A stretch of 64,000 nucleotides of DNA from Rhodoblastus sp963703385 (GCA_963703385.1 OY969816.1:3410001-3474000); one strand, 5' to 3'; positions 19,198 to 28,285 are shown, counted from the first letter of the stretch. Numbers and translations are program-made. The notes: a model not told the origin generated them from the sequence alone.

Positions 19198-19805
19198 TGT
19201 CGGCAAAGGTGGACGAAAACGCGATCATAGCCGCCGTGCGGGCCGCGGAGTCCCGCACCAGCGGCCAAATCGTCTGTGTCCTGGCCCGACGTTCCTGCGA
19301 TCCTTCCGCCTTCGTCGTGCTTTATGCGACCGCCTTGGCCCTCATCGCGCCTTGGCCTCTGCTCGAATGGACTCAGACGCCGGCGCAAGTGGTTTTCGCG
19401 ATCCAGACCGGGGTCTTCGTCATCGCGCTGCTCCTTTTGGGTTGGACGCCGCTCGGCGTCATTCTGATTCCGCGCGCGCTAAAAAGACGGCAGGCCTTCG
19501 CCGCCGCGCTCGAACAATTTTTCGCCCGCGGCCTGGGAAATACCCGCAGCCGGGCGGGTGTGCTGATTTTCGTGTCGCTCGCCGAGCATTACGCCCGGAT
19601 TATTGCGGATCGCGCGTTGGACGACCGGATTTCAGAAACGGATTGGCGCGGGGCGGTTGAGGAAATGACCGCGCACCTCCGCGAGGGTCGGGTCACCGAG
19701 GGCTTCGTCGATGCGGTCGCGCGGTGCGGCGACATTTTGGCGCGCGCTGCGCCGCCGGATGGCGGCGGCAACGAACTGCCGGACAACCTCATTCGTCTGA
19801 ACTGA
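19197..19805 (+). CDS. Second TPM domain protein
   Basis: A 202-residue TPM-family protein without a signal peptide. The N-terminal half (VDENAIIAAVRAAESRTSGQIVCVLARRS) starts the TPM fold. Two membrane helices (about 42-60 and 68-90, FVVLYATALALIAPWPLL and VVFAIQTGVFVIALLLLG) interrupt it, and the domain resumes with RAGVLIFVSLAEHYARIIADRALDD. It overlaps the preceding TPM gene by one base and completes a lemA/tpm/tpm operon common in alphaproteobacteria. It ends 2 bases from the convergent transglycosylase gene. Confidence 0.87.
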   Translation: MSAKVDENAIIAAVRAAESRTSGQIVCVLARRSCDPSAFVVLYATALALIAPWPLLEWTQTPAQVVFAIQTGVFVIALLLLGWTPLGVILIPRALKRRQAFAAALEQFFARGLGNTRSRAGVLIFVSLAEHYARIIADRALDDRISETDWRGAVEEMTAHLREGRVTEGFVDAVARCGDILARAAPPDGGGNELPDNLIRLN

Positions 19806-19807
19806 CT

Positions 19808-20986
19808 TCACCTGCCAGAACGCAGGACAGCCAGAAGCTTTACGCTGGCGCGGCCGTTGGGCGGCATGCCGATCCGGCGTTGATAATCGGCGATGGCCTC
19901 GCGGCTTTTCGTTCCCATCACGCCGTCGATCTTGCCGCCGATGTCATAGCCGCGCTGGGCCAGCAGCGTCTGAACCTCGCGACGCTCGACCCGCGGGATG
20001 CCGGGGTCGTCGGTCGGCCAGGGGGTGACGAGCCCGGGGCCGCCCTTGATGCGGTCCGACAGGAGGCCGAGCGCAAGGGCGTAGGATTCGGCGGCGTTAT
20101 AGGAATAGAAGGCGTCAAAATTCCGCGACACCAGGAAGGCGGGGCCGTTTGGCCCCGAGGCCAGGAACAGGCCATAGCCGCCGCCGCCGGACAAGGGCGC
20201 GCCATTGACATGCGCGAGCCCATGGGCGGCCCAGAATGACAGCGGCCGCTTCGCCCGCCAGCCCGACGGTCCGCGATAGCCGGCGGGAAGCCGGACCTCG
20301 AAGCCCCAGGGCAGGCCGGGAGCCCAGCCGGCGTGATGGAGGAAATTGGCGGTGGAGGCCAGCGCGTCGGGAACCGAATTGATCACGTCGCGCCGCCCGT
20401 CGCCATCGCCGTCGACCGCGAGGCGCAGGAAGGTCGAGGGCATGAACTGAGTGTTGCCGAAGGCGCCGGCCCAGGAGCCGTTGAACTCCTCAAGCTTGAC
20501 GTCGCCGTGGTCGAGGATTTTCAGCGCCGCGAGCAGTTCTCCATGGAAATAACCGGAGCGGCGGTTGGGCGTGCAGGCCAGGGTGGTCAGGGACTGAATG
20601 ATCGGCCGGCCGCCGAAACTGCGGCCGAAATCGGATTCGACGCCCCAGACGGCGATCAGCGCCGGCGCGTCGACGCCGAACCGATGCTGGGCCGCCAGCG
20701 CCGCCTGGCGATATTCGGCGAAACGCTCCCGCCCGTCGCGCACGCGCTCGTCATCGACGAGGCCGGCGATGTAATCCCAGATCGGGGTCGAGAATTCCGG
20801 CTGGGCGCCGAGAAAGCTCACCGCGTCATTGGGCTGCAGGGCGTCCAGGGCGCGGGAAAGCGTGGCCTGGGAGACGCCCTCGGCCGCCGCCTGCGCCTTG
20901 ATGGTCTGCTTGCACGAGGCAAAATCGGCGCGGGCCGTCTGGCCGAGCGCGAGAACAAGCGAAAGAGCGAGAATCCCGGACTTCAT
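19808..20986 (-). CDS. Lytic murein transglycosylase (MltB-like, SLT_2 + peptidoglycan-binding domain)
   Basis: A 392-residue secreted peptidoglycan lyase. The signal peptide is about residues 1-20 (LALSLVLALGQTARA). The SLT_2 domain (about 25-315) holds the catalytic Glu in IAVWGVESDFGRSFGG and the substrate-groove segment GAFGNTQFMPSTFLRLAVDGDGDGRRD. A C-terminal PG_binding_1 domain (about 325-385) contains REVQTLLAQRGYDIGG and TKSREAIADYQRRIG. It is the third peptidoglycan lyase of the window together with MltA and the SLT protein at the right end. Confidence 0.94.
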   Translation of the reverse strand: MKSGILALSLVLALGQTARADFASCKQTIKAQAAAEGVSQATLSRALDALQPNDAVSFLGAQPEFSTPIWDYIAGLVDDERVRDGRERFAEYRQAALAAQHRFGVDAPALIAVWGVESDFGRSFGGRPIIQSLTTLACTPNRRSGYFHGELLAALKILDHGDVKLEEFNGSWAGAFGNTQFMPSTFLRLAVDGDGDGRRDVINSVPDALASTANFLHHAGWAPGLPWGFEVRLPAGYRGPSGWRAKRPLSFWAAHGLAHVNGAPLSGGGGYGLFLASGPNGPAFLVSRNFDAFYSYNAAESYALALGLLSDRIKGGPGLVTPWPTDDPGIPRVERREVQTLLAQRGYDIGGKIDGVMGTKSREAIADYQRRIGMPPNGRASVKLLAVLRSGR

Positions 20987-21030
20987 CGAAGGAATTTAGC
21001 GTGATTCTCGGCCATGCAGAACTGAAAACA

Positions 21031-21636
21031 TCAGATCCAGGGACGGTCGCTGGCCATCCGCGCTTCGAAATCGGCGATTTTCGGCGCTTTCACCAAAGTC
21101 AGGCCGATGTCGTCGAGCCCTTCGAGCAGGCAACGCTTGCGATGCGGATCGATGTCGAATTTCACCACGCCGCCGTCGGGACCACGGATTTCCTGGGCTT
21201 CGAGGTCGATGGTCAGGGTCGCGTTGGCGCCGCGCTCGGCGTCGTCCATCAGCTTGGCCAGGTTTTCGTTGGACACCTTGATCGGCAAGACGCCGTTCTT
21301 GAAGCAGTTGTTGTAGAAGATGTCGGCGAAGCCGGTCGAGATGATCGCGCGAATGCCGAAGTCGAGCAGGGCCCAAGGCGCATGTTCGCGCGACGAGCCG
21401 CAGCCGAAATTGTCCTCGGCCACCAGGATCTGCGCCTTGCGATAGGCCGGCTTGTTGAGAACGAAATCCGGGTTTTCCGATCCGTCCTCGCGGTAGCGCA
21501 ATTCTGAAAACAGGCCCTTGCCGAGGCCAGTGCGGGCAATGGTCTTCAGATATTGCTTCGGGATGATCATGTCCGTGTCGATATTGGTGATCGGCAGCGG
21601 CGCGGCGACCCCGGTCAATTTGGTGAATTTTTCCAT
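21031..21636 (-). CDS. leuD: 3-isopropylmalate dehydratase small subunit
   Basis: A 201-residue LeuD, which with LeuC isomerises 2-isopropylmalate to 3-isopropylmalate in leucine synthesis. The N-terminal MEKFTKLTGVAAPLPITNIDTDMIIPKQYLK region and the swivelling-domain motif EDNFGCGSSREHAPWAL are diagnostic; length is normal. It is separated from leuC by osmC and a metallopeptidase gene, all on the minus strand, so leuC-osmC-minizincin-leuD may form one transcript. Confidence 0.97.
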   Translation of the reverse strand: MEKFTKLTGVAAPLPITNIDTDMIIPKQYLKTIARTGLGKGLFSELRYREDGSENPDFVLNKPAYRKAQILVAEDNFGCGSSREHAPWALLDFGIRAIISTGFADIFYNNCFKNGVLPIKVSNENLAKLMDDAERGANATLTIDLEAQEIRGPDGGVVKFDIDPHRKRCLLEGLDDIGLTLVKAPKIADFEARMASDRPWI

Positions 21637-21725
21637 TTTCTTACCTGAAAGTGTTCTCTTGCCTGACTGTGACGCCGGACCGGCGGTTCGGCCGTGGGTT
21701 TAACAAAGGGCGGTAAAACGGGCAA

Positions 21726-22151
21726 TCAGTCGGCTTCGCGCTCGATGCGCTCCATATCGGCGTCGGAGAGGCCGAAATGATGGCCGATTTCATGCACCAG
21801 AACGTGACGGACGAGATCGCCTAGCGTCTCCTCGCCCTCGGCCCAGACATCAAGGATCGGGCGGCGGAACAGAAAGACGATATTGGGGAATTGCCCGGTC
21901 TGGACGCCTTCGGTCTGGGCGAGGCCCCGGCCACGAAACAGGCCGAGCAGTTCGAATTCCGAACTGGCGTCGAATTCCTCGAGAATTTCGTCGTCGGGGA
22001 AATCCTCGATCCGGATGATCAAACCTTCGCAGGCCTGTCGAAAATGGTCGGGCAGTCGATGAAAGGCGGCGTCGGCGAGCGCCTCGAAATCGTGGAGCGA
22101 GGGCGCCGCGCGCGCGCCCCAGTCCCACGGCGGCCGGCGAATGCTTCCCAT
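21726..22151 (-). CDS. Metallopeptidase of the DUF1025 (minizincin) family
   Basis: A 141-residue single-domain putative zinc protease. The motif HVLVHEIGHHFGLSD (about residues 115-130) provides the HExxH zinc site, and an acidic stretch (IRIEDFPDDEILEEF) is typical of the family. The ATG at 22151 (MGSIRRPPWDWG) overlaps the stop of the OsmC gene by one base; the frame opens to 22223 but the extension lies inside osmC and is not family-like. Substrates of this family are unknown. Confidence 0.9.
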   Translation of the reverse strand: MGSIRRPPWDWGARAAPSLHDFEALADAAFHRLPDHFRQACEGLIIRIEDFPDDEILEEFDASSEFELLGLFRGRGLAQTEGVQTGQFPNIVFLFRRPILDVWAEGEETLGDLVRHVLVHEIGHHFGLSDADMERIEREAD

Positions 22152-22669
22152 CAGCCTGCCGTCCCTTTCGTCATCTTGAGCGCCAGTTTCGGCGGCCGGG
22201 CCAGGGTCTGGAACACCACGCAATAACGCTCGGTCAGCTTGACCAAAGCGTCGATCCGCTCCTGCTGTTCGTCGGTGTCGAGATCGAAAAACAGGCGAAT
22301 CGCGGCGAAACCCACGGCTGCGTCCTTGGCGACGCCGAGCGTGCCGCGAAAATCTAGATCGCCCTCGGCGCGGACGACGCCGCCCCTGAGGCGAAACCCT
22401 AGCGCAGTCGCCACCGCCTTGAGCGTGACCCCCGCGCAGGCGACGAGCGCCTCCAGCAGCATGTCGCCCGAACAGGCCTGCAAGCCGTTCCCGCCGGTCG
22501 CCGGGTGAAGCCCCGCCTCGATCAGGGCGCGCGAAGTCTCGACCTTGCAGGCGAGGCCGTCGCCGGCGAGATCGCCCCGCGCCGTCAAGGTGACCAGCGC
22601 GGCGCCGGCGTCAGCCTGGTATTTTTCTTTCAGGGGCGCCTGAAGGGCGCGCAGTTCGCTGGCGTCCAT
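22151..22669 (-). CDS. OsmC/Ohr family protein
   Basis: A 172-residue OsmC-fold protein, a family that includes thiol peroxidases reducing organic hydroperoxides. It carries GGNGLQACSGDMLLEALVACAGVTLKAVA (two cysteines about 15 residues apart, Cys65 and Cys78, in the usual family positions) and the C-terminal ITERYCVVFQTL-like segment (LTERYCVVFQTLARPP). Whether it acts as a peroxidase is inferred. It lies 13 bases after leuC and overlaps the downstream minizincin gene. Confidence 0.9.
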   Translation of the reverse strand: MDASELRALQAPLKEKYQADAGAALVTLTARGDLAGDGLACKVETSRALIEAGLHPATGGNGLQACSGDMLLEALVACAGVTLKAVATALGFRLRGGVVRAEGDLDFRGTLGVAKDAAVGFAAIRLFFDLDTDEQQERIDALVKLTERYCVVFQTLARPPKLALKMTKGTAG

Positions 22670-22682
22670 CGGGCTTCCATTC

Positions 22683-24125
22683 TCACTTCAGGGTGCGAAC
22701 GTCCACGAAATGGCCGGCGACCGCCGCCGCCGCCGCCATCCCGGGCGAGACGAGATGGGTGCGGCCTTTAAAGCCCTGGCGGCCTTCGAAATTGCGGTTC
22801 GAGGTCGAGGCGCAGCGCTCGCCCGGCGCCAGCCGGTCGGGATTCATCGCCAGGCACATCGAGCAGCCCGGTTCGCGCCACTCGAAACCGGCGGCGACGA
22901 AAATCTTGTCGAGGCCCTCGGCTTCGGCCTGGGACTTGACCAGCCCGGAGCCCGGCACGACCATGGCGTTGACATGCGGCGACACCTTGCGCCCTTCGGC
23001 GATCTTGGCGGCGGCGCGCAAATCCTCGATGCGGCCGTTGGTGCAGGAGCCGATGAAGACGCGGTCGATCTTGATGTCGGTCGGCTTTTCGCCGCCCTTG
23101 AGGCCCATATAGTCCAGAGCGCGCTGGATTTTTGCGCGCTGGGCCTCGGTCTTGCCCGCTTCGACCGTCGGGACGACGCCGTCGATGGCGACGACGTCCT
23201 CGGGGCTGGTGCCCCAGGTGAGGAGCGGCGGCAGAGTGGCGGCGTCGAGGTCGACCACCGCGTCATAATGGGCGCCCGGATCGCTCTTGAGCTGTTTCCA
23301 GTAATGCAGGGCGCGCTCCCAGGCCTCGCCCTTCGGCGCCTTGGGGCGGTCCTTCAGATAATCGAAGGTTTTCTGGTCCGGCGCGATCAGGCCGGCGCGG
23401 GCGCCCGCCTCGATCGACATGTTGCACACCGTCATGCGGCCTTCCATCGACAAGTCTTCGATGGCCTCGCCCGCATATTCGATGACAAAGCCGGTGCCGC
23501 CGGCGGCGCCGATCTTGCCGATGATCGCCAGCACGATATCCTTGGCGGTCACGCCCTCGCCAAGCCTGCCATTGACCTTGACCAGCATGTTCCTGGCCTT
23601 GGCCTGGATCAGGGTCTGGGTCGCCAGAACATGCTCAACCTCGGACGTGCCGATGCCATGGGCCAAGGCGCCGAAGGCGCCGTGAGTCGAGGTATGACTG
23701 TCGCCGCAGACGATGGTGGCGCCGGGCAAAGTGAAGCCCTGTTCGGGACCGATAATATGGACCACGCCCTGTCGGCGGTCATGCTCGTTGTAATATTCGA
23801 TGGCGAAATCGCGGGCGTTGATCGCCAGTTGCTCGACCTGCGCCCTGCTCTCGGGGTCCTCGATCGGCTTGGAGCGGTCGGTGGTCGGAACGTTATGGTC
23901 TACCACCGCCAGCGTCTTCTGCGGCGCATGGACCTTTCGGTGGGCGAGGCGCAAGCCTTCGAAAGCCTGCGGGCTCGTCACCTCATGGATGAGATGGCGG
24001 TCGATATAGATCAGGGCCGTGCCGTCGGGCTGGACATCGACGACATGATCGTCCCAGATCTTGTCATACAGGGTGCGCGGCTTGGCCATGGACTTGGCCG
24101 TGGACTTGGCCGTGGACTCAACCAT
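22683..24125 (-). CDS. leuC: 3-isopropylmalate dehydratase large subunit
   Basis: A 480-residue LeuC, the [4Fe-4S]-cluster subunit of isopropylmalate isomerase. Cluster cysteines are visible in FIGSCTNGRIEDL and EPGCSMCLAMNPD; DSHTSTHGAFGALAHGIGTSEVEHVLATQ is the aconitase-superfamily signature. The start is taken at ATG 24125 because GGAGATCGAG lies about 6 bases upstream; it yields a short repetitive leader (TAKSTAKSMAKPRTLYDKIW), and ATG 24089 (MAKPRTLY) is the minimal family start. The leader codes for three near-repeats of AKS, an oddity. Confidence 0.96.
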   Translation of the reverse strand: MVESTAKSTAKSMAKPRTLYDKIWDDHVVDVQPDGTALIYIDRHLIHEVTSPQAFEGLRLAHRKVHAPQKTLAVVDHNVPTTDRSKPIEDPESRAQVEQLAINARDFAIEYYNEHDRRQGVVHIIGPEQGFTLPGATIVCGDSHTSTHGAFGALAHGIGTSEVEHVLATQTLIQAKARNMLVKVNGRLGEGVTAKDIVLAIIGKIGAAGGTGFVIEYAGEAIEDLSMEGRMTVCNMSIEAGARAGLIAPDQKTFDYLKDRPKAPKGEAWERALHYWKQLKSDPGAHYDAVVDLDAATLPPLLTWGTSPEDVVAIDGVVPTVEAGKTEAQRAKIQRALDYMGLKGGEKPTDIKIDRVFIGSCTNGRIEDLRAAAKIAEGRKVSPHVNAMVVPGSGLVKSQAEAEGLDKIFVAAGFEWREPGCSMCLAMNPDRLAPGERCASTSNRNFEGRQGFKGRTHLVSPGMAAAAAVAGHFVDVRTLK

Positions 24126-24232
24126 GATCTCGATCTCCGACGCGGCCCGCGCGGCGCGGGCCCTTTGCTTAGACGAAATAGAATGTTTCGGGCGTCCGGC
24201 AAGGCCGGGGACGCGAATTTGGGCTTTAATAC

Positions 24233-24267
24233 GGTTTCCGCGAGATTGCTTCGCAATCCGCCGAAAC
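24233..24267. repeat. Imperfect hairpin upstream of leuC
   Basis: GATTGC and GCAATC enclose a TTC loop, extended by GTTTC and GAAAC farther out. It lies about 110 bases before leuC, next to the 42-bp palindrome; the outer GGTTTCCGC module is also seen in the palindrome at 18384-18420. Confidence 0.6.
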
Positions 24268-24312
24268 GCCATGGTGCGAAATCCTTTAGTCGCGGGAGGA
24301 TTTTCGCGCCAG

Positions 24313-24354
24313 CGTTATATGAATTCCGCATGATCATGCGGAATTCATATAACG
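24313..24354. repeat. Perfect 42-bp palindrome (family 2)
   Basis: Two 21-base arms are exact reverse complements with no spacer; each arm carries GAATTCCGCATGA at its inner end and CGTTATAT at its outer end. It lies between the rplS terminator and leuC, on the same-strand junction. It shares its core with the palindrome at 18384-18420, so it is a dispersed element rather than a local operator. Confidence 0.92.
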
Positions 24355-24356
24355 CG

Positions 24357-24386
24357 AAAAGGCCGGCGCTTCGGCCAGCCTTTCCA
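24357..24386 (-). terminator. Rho-independent terminator of rplS
   Basis: On the minus strand AAAGGCTGGC pairs with GCCGGCCTTT (one G-T wobble) around CGAAGC and ends in TTTT. It lies about 30 bases past the rplS stop and beside the 42-bp palindrome. Confidence 0.8.
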
Positions 24387-24414
24387 AAAAACGAAAGCAA
24401 GGCCCCGCAGGCGC

Positions 24415-24804
24415 TCACTCGGCTTTGGCGGCCTTGGCCTTGGTGTCGGACCGCTCCGCGATGCGGGCCGACTTGCCGCGGCGGTCACGCAGGTAATAGA
24501 GCTTGGCGCGGCGAACCTTGCCGCGGCGCACGACCTTGATCGAATCGATCAGCGGGCCATAAACCGGGAAGACGCGCTCGACGCCTTCGCCGTAGGAAAT
24601 CTTGCGGACGGTGAAGCTCTCGTTGAGGCCGCCGCCGTCGCGGGCGATCACGACGCCCTCATAGGCCTGGACGCGGGCGCGGTCGCCTTCCTTGACCTTG
24701 ACATTGACGATCACGGTGTCGCCCGGCGCGAATTCCGGTATGGTCTTGTTCACGGAAAGCTTGGCGATCTGCTCGGCTTCGAGCTGCTGGATGATATCGG
24801 CCAT
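24415..24804 (-). CDS. rplS: 50S ribosomal protein L19
   Basis: A 129-residue L19. Diagnostic parts are PGDTVIVNVKVKEGDRARVQAYEGVVIAR, SFTVRKISYGEGVERVFPVY and RRGKVRRAKLYYLRDRRGKSARI; the C-terminal ~15 residues (SDTKAKAAKAE) are a short Ala/Lys-rich tail. GGAGTCCGAA lies just before the ATG at 24804. In relatives rplS usually follows trmD and rimM; here the gene upstream is hemY on the same strand, 146 bases away, so that operon end has been rearranged or lies elsewhere. Confidence 0.97.
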   Translation of the reverse strand: MADIIQQLEAEQIAKLSVNKTIPEFAPGDTVIVNVKVKEGDRARVQAYEGVVIARDGGGLNESFTVRKISYGEGVERVFPVYGPLIDSIKVVRRGKVRRAKLYYLRDRRGKSARIAERSDTKAKAAKAE

Positions 24805-24950
24805 TTCGGACTCCGTTTCGCCTGGTGGCGAGCGTTTCGGGACGCTGTTGTGAATTGGCGCCGCGCGGACGCGGCGCTTCCCTGCGCTTAGGGTGCGAAG
24901 GGAGGCGGCCCTATAGCCAATTTTTCAAGGCTTGTCGAGCGCCAGCGGCG

Positions 24951-26519
24951 TCAATAGAGCCGCGTTTCGGTGTTTTCCTCTTCGGCGCCGGGGTCGTCCG
25001 GCGACGACGCGAGGGGGAAGATCACCGGCTCTGGCCCGCTCGAAGGACGCGGCGGGGCCTTGGCCGGCTCGCCGGCCGCAGGAGCGGGCGGCTCCTCGCC
25101 TTTCGTTTCGGGTGGGGCGAGGACCGGCGGCGGCTCGGGCGGCGGGGTCGGTTGCGGCGGGGCGAGCTCCGCGCGCGCCGGCTCGGCCTCGATCGCCGGC
25201 GGCCCTTGATAGGCCGGCGGCGGCGGCTCGATCGCGCCGGCCAGTTCTTCCTTGGGCTGCATCCAGCGATAGGCGTCGAGTTTGCCGGTGACCGGCGACA
25301 CCGGGGCCCATTGTTTGGACCAATGTCCGTCGGCGATCCAGACCGGGTCGCGCGGCGCGCGCGAGGCGCGGGCGAGCCATTCGCGCGCCAACCCTTGAGC
25401 GTTGTGCTCGCGCTCCTCCAGCTCGGCCATGATGACGCACATACGCGCGGTCGGCCGTTCGCCCATGGCGACCAGCGGCGTCATCACCTCGCGCGCGGTC
25501 GGGAAATCGCCCGCGCCCAGGGCGGCGGTCGCAACCGCGATCGCGCTTTCCGGGTCCTTGGGGGCGAGCCGGGCGAGAGCCTTGGCGCGAACGAGTCGGT
25601 CCTGGGCCGAATCGCCGTGGCGCATGCCGACATAGATCTGCGCGAGATCGGGATGCGGCGTTTTGGCGTAGGCCGCCTCGAGCAGTTTCGACGCTGCGCG
25701 AAGTTTGCCGCGTTGGGTGTACAGGCGCGCGAGCAGAGCGTTGGCGGGAACGAGATCGGGCGCCTTTTTCACCGCCGCGCGCAACAGGCTGATGGCTCGG
25801 TCCTGGTCCGTGGCCTCGGCCTCCATCGCCAGAGCGGTGTCGATGACCGCCCTTTGCCGGTTGGCGGTCTCCTTGTCGATAAGCTTGGCTTTCAGATTCT
25901 GGGCGACGCAGAGGCGCGCGGCCTCCCAGTCATGCTGGCCGGAATAGCGGTCGAGCAGCGCCTGACCCGACCAGGCGAGGGGCGCGATGCCCTGGGCCTG
26001 GAGCGCGATCTGGTGGGCGCGATCATGATCGCCCCGGCGCAGCGATTCCGAGTGGAGGCCGCGCAGGCCGAGCAGCCTCGTCTCCTGCCTTTCGGTCATG
26101 GCGCGGAAGGCGCGCTCGGCGCCGTCGCGGTCGCCGGAAAGCTGCGCCGTCTGAGCGTCGAGCAACAGCGTGAGCGGCTCGTGCGGCGCCAGCTTTTTCG
26201 CCTCCTGGTTGGCCTTGCGCGCCTTGTGGAGGTCGCCGACGCCCGCGGCGATGATGCCGCGCGCCAAGGCGTCGTGGCCCCGGGCGCGCTTGCGGGCTCG
26301 GGCGGTCAGGGCGACCAGGCTGGGCAGGTTGAAGATGAAGCGCAACACGCTCCAGACGATGACCGCGGTCAGCGCGACGACGCCCAGGCCGACCAGCGGC
26401 GAGGTGTCGATATGGTAGCCGAACCAGGTCAGAGACATGGATCCGGGCTGTTCGACCAGAAAACCCAACCCCAGGGTGACGAGCCCGATCAGGAGCAGAA
26501 AGACCAGAATGCGGATCAT
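24951..26519 (-). CDS. hemY: HemY-type TPR membrane protein (heme-biosynthesis associated)
   Basis: A 522-residue inner-membrane protein with two N-terminal helices (about 1-24, IRILVFLLLIGLVTLGLGFLV, and 42-65), the HemY_N domain, then TPR-like helical repeats (about 85-380) and a Pro/Glu/Ala-rich disordered tail (about 405-522). This proteobacterial HemY is not protoporphyrinogen oxidase; its precise part in heme synthesis is unknown. ATG 26519 is preferred over GTG 26528; neither has a strong ribosome site. It follows mic60 by 68 bases on the same strand, the usual alphaproteobacterial pairing. Confidence 0.92.
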   Translation of the reverse strand: MIRILVFLLLIGLVTLGLGFLVEQPGSMSLTWFGYHIDTSPLVGLGVVALTAVIVWSVLRFIFNLPSLVALTARARKRARGHDALARGIIAAGVGDLHKARKANQEAKKLAPHEPLTLLLDAQTAQLSGDRDGAERAFRAMTERQETRLLGLRGLHSESLRRGDHDRAHQIALQAQGIAPLAWSGQALLDRYSGQHDWEAARLCVAQNLKAKLIDKETANRQRAVIDTALAMEAEATDQDRAISLLRAAVKKAPDLVPANALLARLYTQRGKLRAASKLLEAAYAKTPHPDLAQIYVGMRHGDSAQDRLVRAKALARLAPKDPESAIAVATAALGAGDFPTAREVMTPLVAMGERPTARMCVIMAELEEREHNAQGLAREWLARASRAPRDPVWIADGHWSKQWAPVSPVTGKLDAYRWMQPKEELAGAIEPPPPAYQGPPAIEAEPARAELAPPQPTPPPEPPPVLAPPETKGEEPPAPAAGEPAKAPPRPSSGPEPVIFPLASSPDDPGAEEENTETRLY

Positions 26520-26587
26520 CGGCGGCACTCGAATGAGAAAATGGCGCTGGCGGCGCGGCCTGCCGCGCCGCCGCAGGAACGGACAAG

Positions 26588-28285
26588 TCAGGTCTTTGTC
26601 TTGGTCAAATTCCGCAAGGCCGCGTTCAGCTCCGCCTTGGCGGCCGATTCGGCGTCAATCCGCGCTTTCACGCCCGCAGCCCATTGATCGGAAAGGGACC
26701 GGGCGGCAGGCGGAAGCTGCTGACGCTCGGTGAACGCGGCCGCGAGATCGCCGGCGCGCAAATCCTTTTCGATCGTTGCGACTGTCGCCGCGGCCGCGTC
26801 CTGCTCGGCCGAGCCGGCGGGCCTGATCCGCACCAGCTTGCGCGCTTCGGTTTCGACCCGCGCCCAGATCGCGTCTTTCAGGCTCTGCGCCGGTTTTGCC
26901 GCATAAGTCCGTTCAGCGGGCGCGGCCAATTCCACCAGTTTGGGGCCCAGGGCGGCGAATTCTTTCGCCAGATCCCCGACGCTTGGGGCGGACAGGCCGG
27001 CGCGCAGCCGCGCCAGCTGTTCGGAATCGGCGCCCAATTTCTGAAGCGCCGCGATCTGCGCGGAATAGTCGTCGCCTTGCCGCATGGCGTTCAACAGGCT
27101 TTGCGCCACCGCCAGCCGGGCCGTCGCTCCGCCGGAATTGTCCGGCGCAGCCGGAGGCGGGGCGGCGCGCGCTTCGCTCTTGAGCGCGCCAAGCTGACCT
27201 TCGACGGTCTGGAGCCGTTGCGAAAGGGCCAAGATCGTCGCATCGGCGGCGGCGAGTTTCGCTGTCACCGCGGCGAGCGCTTCGGCTGTCTGCGGATTGA
27301 CGGCGGCGGGCGCGCTCACCGGGCTCGTCTCGGCGGAAGCAGCGATCGGCTTCGCCGGCTCGACGGGGGCGGGCGCGCTCGCCGGCGTCCCAGCCTCGGC
27401 TGGCTTTGCGGGCTCGGGCGCCGCGGGGGTCGCAGCCGCTTTTTGCGGCGTGGCCGCAGGCGCGGATTCGGCGGCCGGCTTGTTTTCCGACGGCGCGCTT
27501 TCCGCGGGCGGTTTCGGTTCGGACGGAGCCGCCGCAGCCGCGGCCGTTTCGCCCGGGGCTTTCGTCGCTGGCTCTGCGGCCGGCTTGTTCTCGGAAGGCG
27601 CGCTTTCGCTCGCCGGCTTCGCCGCGACCGGGGCGGCGTTCTCGGCCGGCTGCGAGGATTCGGCGGCGGGGGCAGGCTTTTCGGATTCGGCCGTCTTGGC
27701 CAATTCGGGCGGCGCAGAAGGTGGAACGGCGGTTTGGGGCGAAGCTGTCGGCGGGGGTTCGGTGGGCGCCGGCTTGTTCTCGGAGCCGGCGTTTTCGGAG
27801 GATGAGTTTGACGCCGCGCTGCTTTCGGGGGCCGGGACCGGCCTTTCGGCTTCGGCCTTCTGTTCGGGCGCCGGCGATGCTTCCGGGGTCGTCGCGTCGG
27901 TTTCGGCGCTCTCGGGCGCGGCGAAATAAGCGTTCCACAGGTAATAGCCGCCGCCGCCGGCCAGGGCCAAGGCGATCAGATAGGCGACCACTTTCACGGC
28001 GCCGCCCCGCCGCTTCACTTTTTCCGGCGGCTGTTCGGGCGCGGTTGCGGAACGATGCGTTTCGGCTTCCTCCGGTGGCTCCGGGTCGGCCTCAAGCTCC
28101 GAATCTTCTATATCGTCCTCATGCTCCGGCGGCTCCGCTTCGTCCCCCGGCTGTTCGAGCTCGTGAGGCGCCTGGCTTGCCGAGGCCTTTGCTTCCGGCG
28201 TCGCCTGGGGCGCTTTAATGGGGCTCGTCTGCGAGCTGGCTTCGGTTTCCCCCGTTGCGGTCTTGTCGCCGTTCTGGTCGCTCAT
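26588..28285 (-). CDS. Alphaproteobacterial Mic60 (mitofilin-like) protein
   Basis: A 565-residue protein: acidic, Pro/Glu-rich N-terminal cytoplasmic part (about 1-95), one transmembrane helix (about 98-118, VVAYLIALALAGGGGYYLW), a long low-complexity Ala/Pro/Glu/Ser region with near-repeats of ESAPSENKPAAE (about 125-330), a coiled coil (about 335-375, TAKLAAADATILALSQRLQ) and a C-terminal mitofilin-like domain (to 565). In alphaproteobacteria, Mic60 lies beside hemY and shapes intracytoplasmic membranes, like its mitochondrial homologue in cristae. The expected upstream neighbours hemC and hemD are missing here. Confidence 0.85.
   Translation of the reverse strand: MSDQNGDKTATGETEASSQTSPIKAPQATPEAKASASQAPHELEQPGDEAEPPEHEDDIEDSELEADPEPPEEAETHRSATAPEQPPEKVKRRGGAVKVVAYLIALALAGGGGYYLWNAYFAAPESAETDATTPEASPAPEQKAEAERPVPAPESSAASNSSSENAGSENKPAPTEPPPTASPQTAVPPSAPPELAKTAESEKPAPAAESSQPAENAAPVAAKPASESAPSENKPAAEPATKAPGETAAAAAAPSEPKPPAESAPSENKPAAESAPAATPQKAAATPAAPEPAKPAEAGTPASAPAPVEPAKPIAASAETSPVSAPAAVNPQTAEALAAVTAKLAAADATILALSQRLQTVEGQLGALKSEARAAPPPAAPDNSGGATARLAVAQSLLNAMRQGDDYSAQIAALQKLGADSEQLARLRAGLSAPSVGDLAKEFAALGPKLVELAAPAERTYAAKPAQSLKDAIWARVETEARKLVRIRPAGSAEQDAAAATVATIEKDLRAGDLAAAFTERQQLPPAARSLSDQWAAGVKARIDAESAAKAELNAALRNLTKTKT

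Noticed and set aside
22710..24539. A 609-codon plus-strand open frame
   Set aside because: Antisense to leuC; no family features in the translation.
27360..27800. Near-repeats in the mic60 gene as a possible CRISPR or tandem-repeat array
   Set aside because: The repeats are imperfect, in frame and encode an Ala/Pro/Glu/Ser-rich linker; they are protein low-complexity, not an array.
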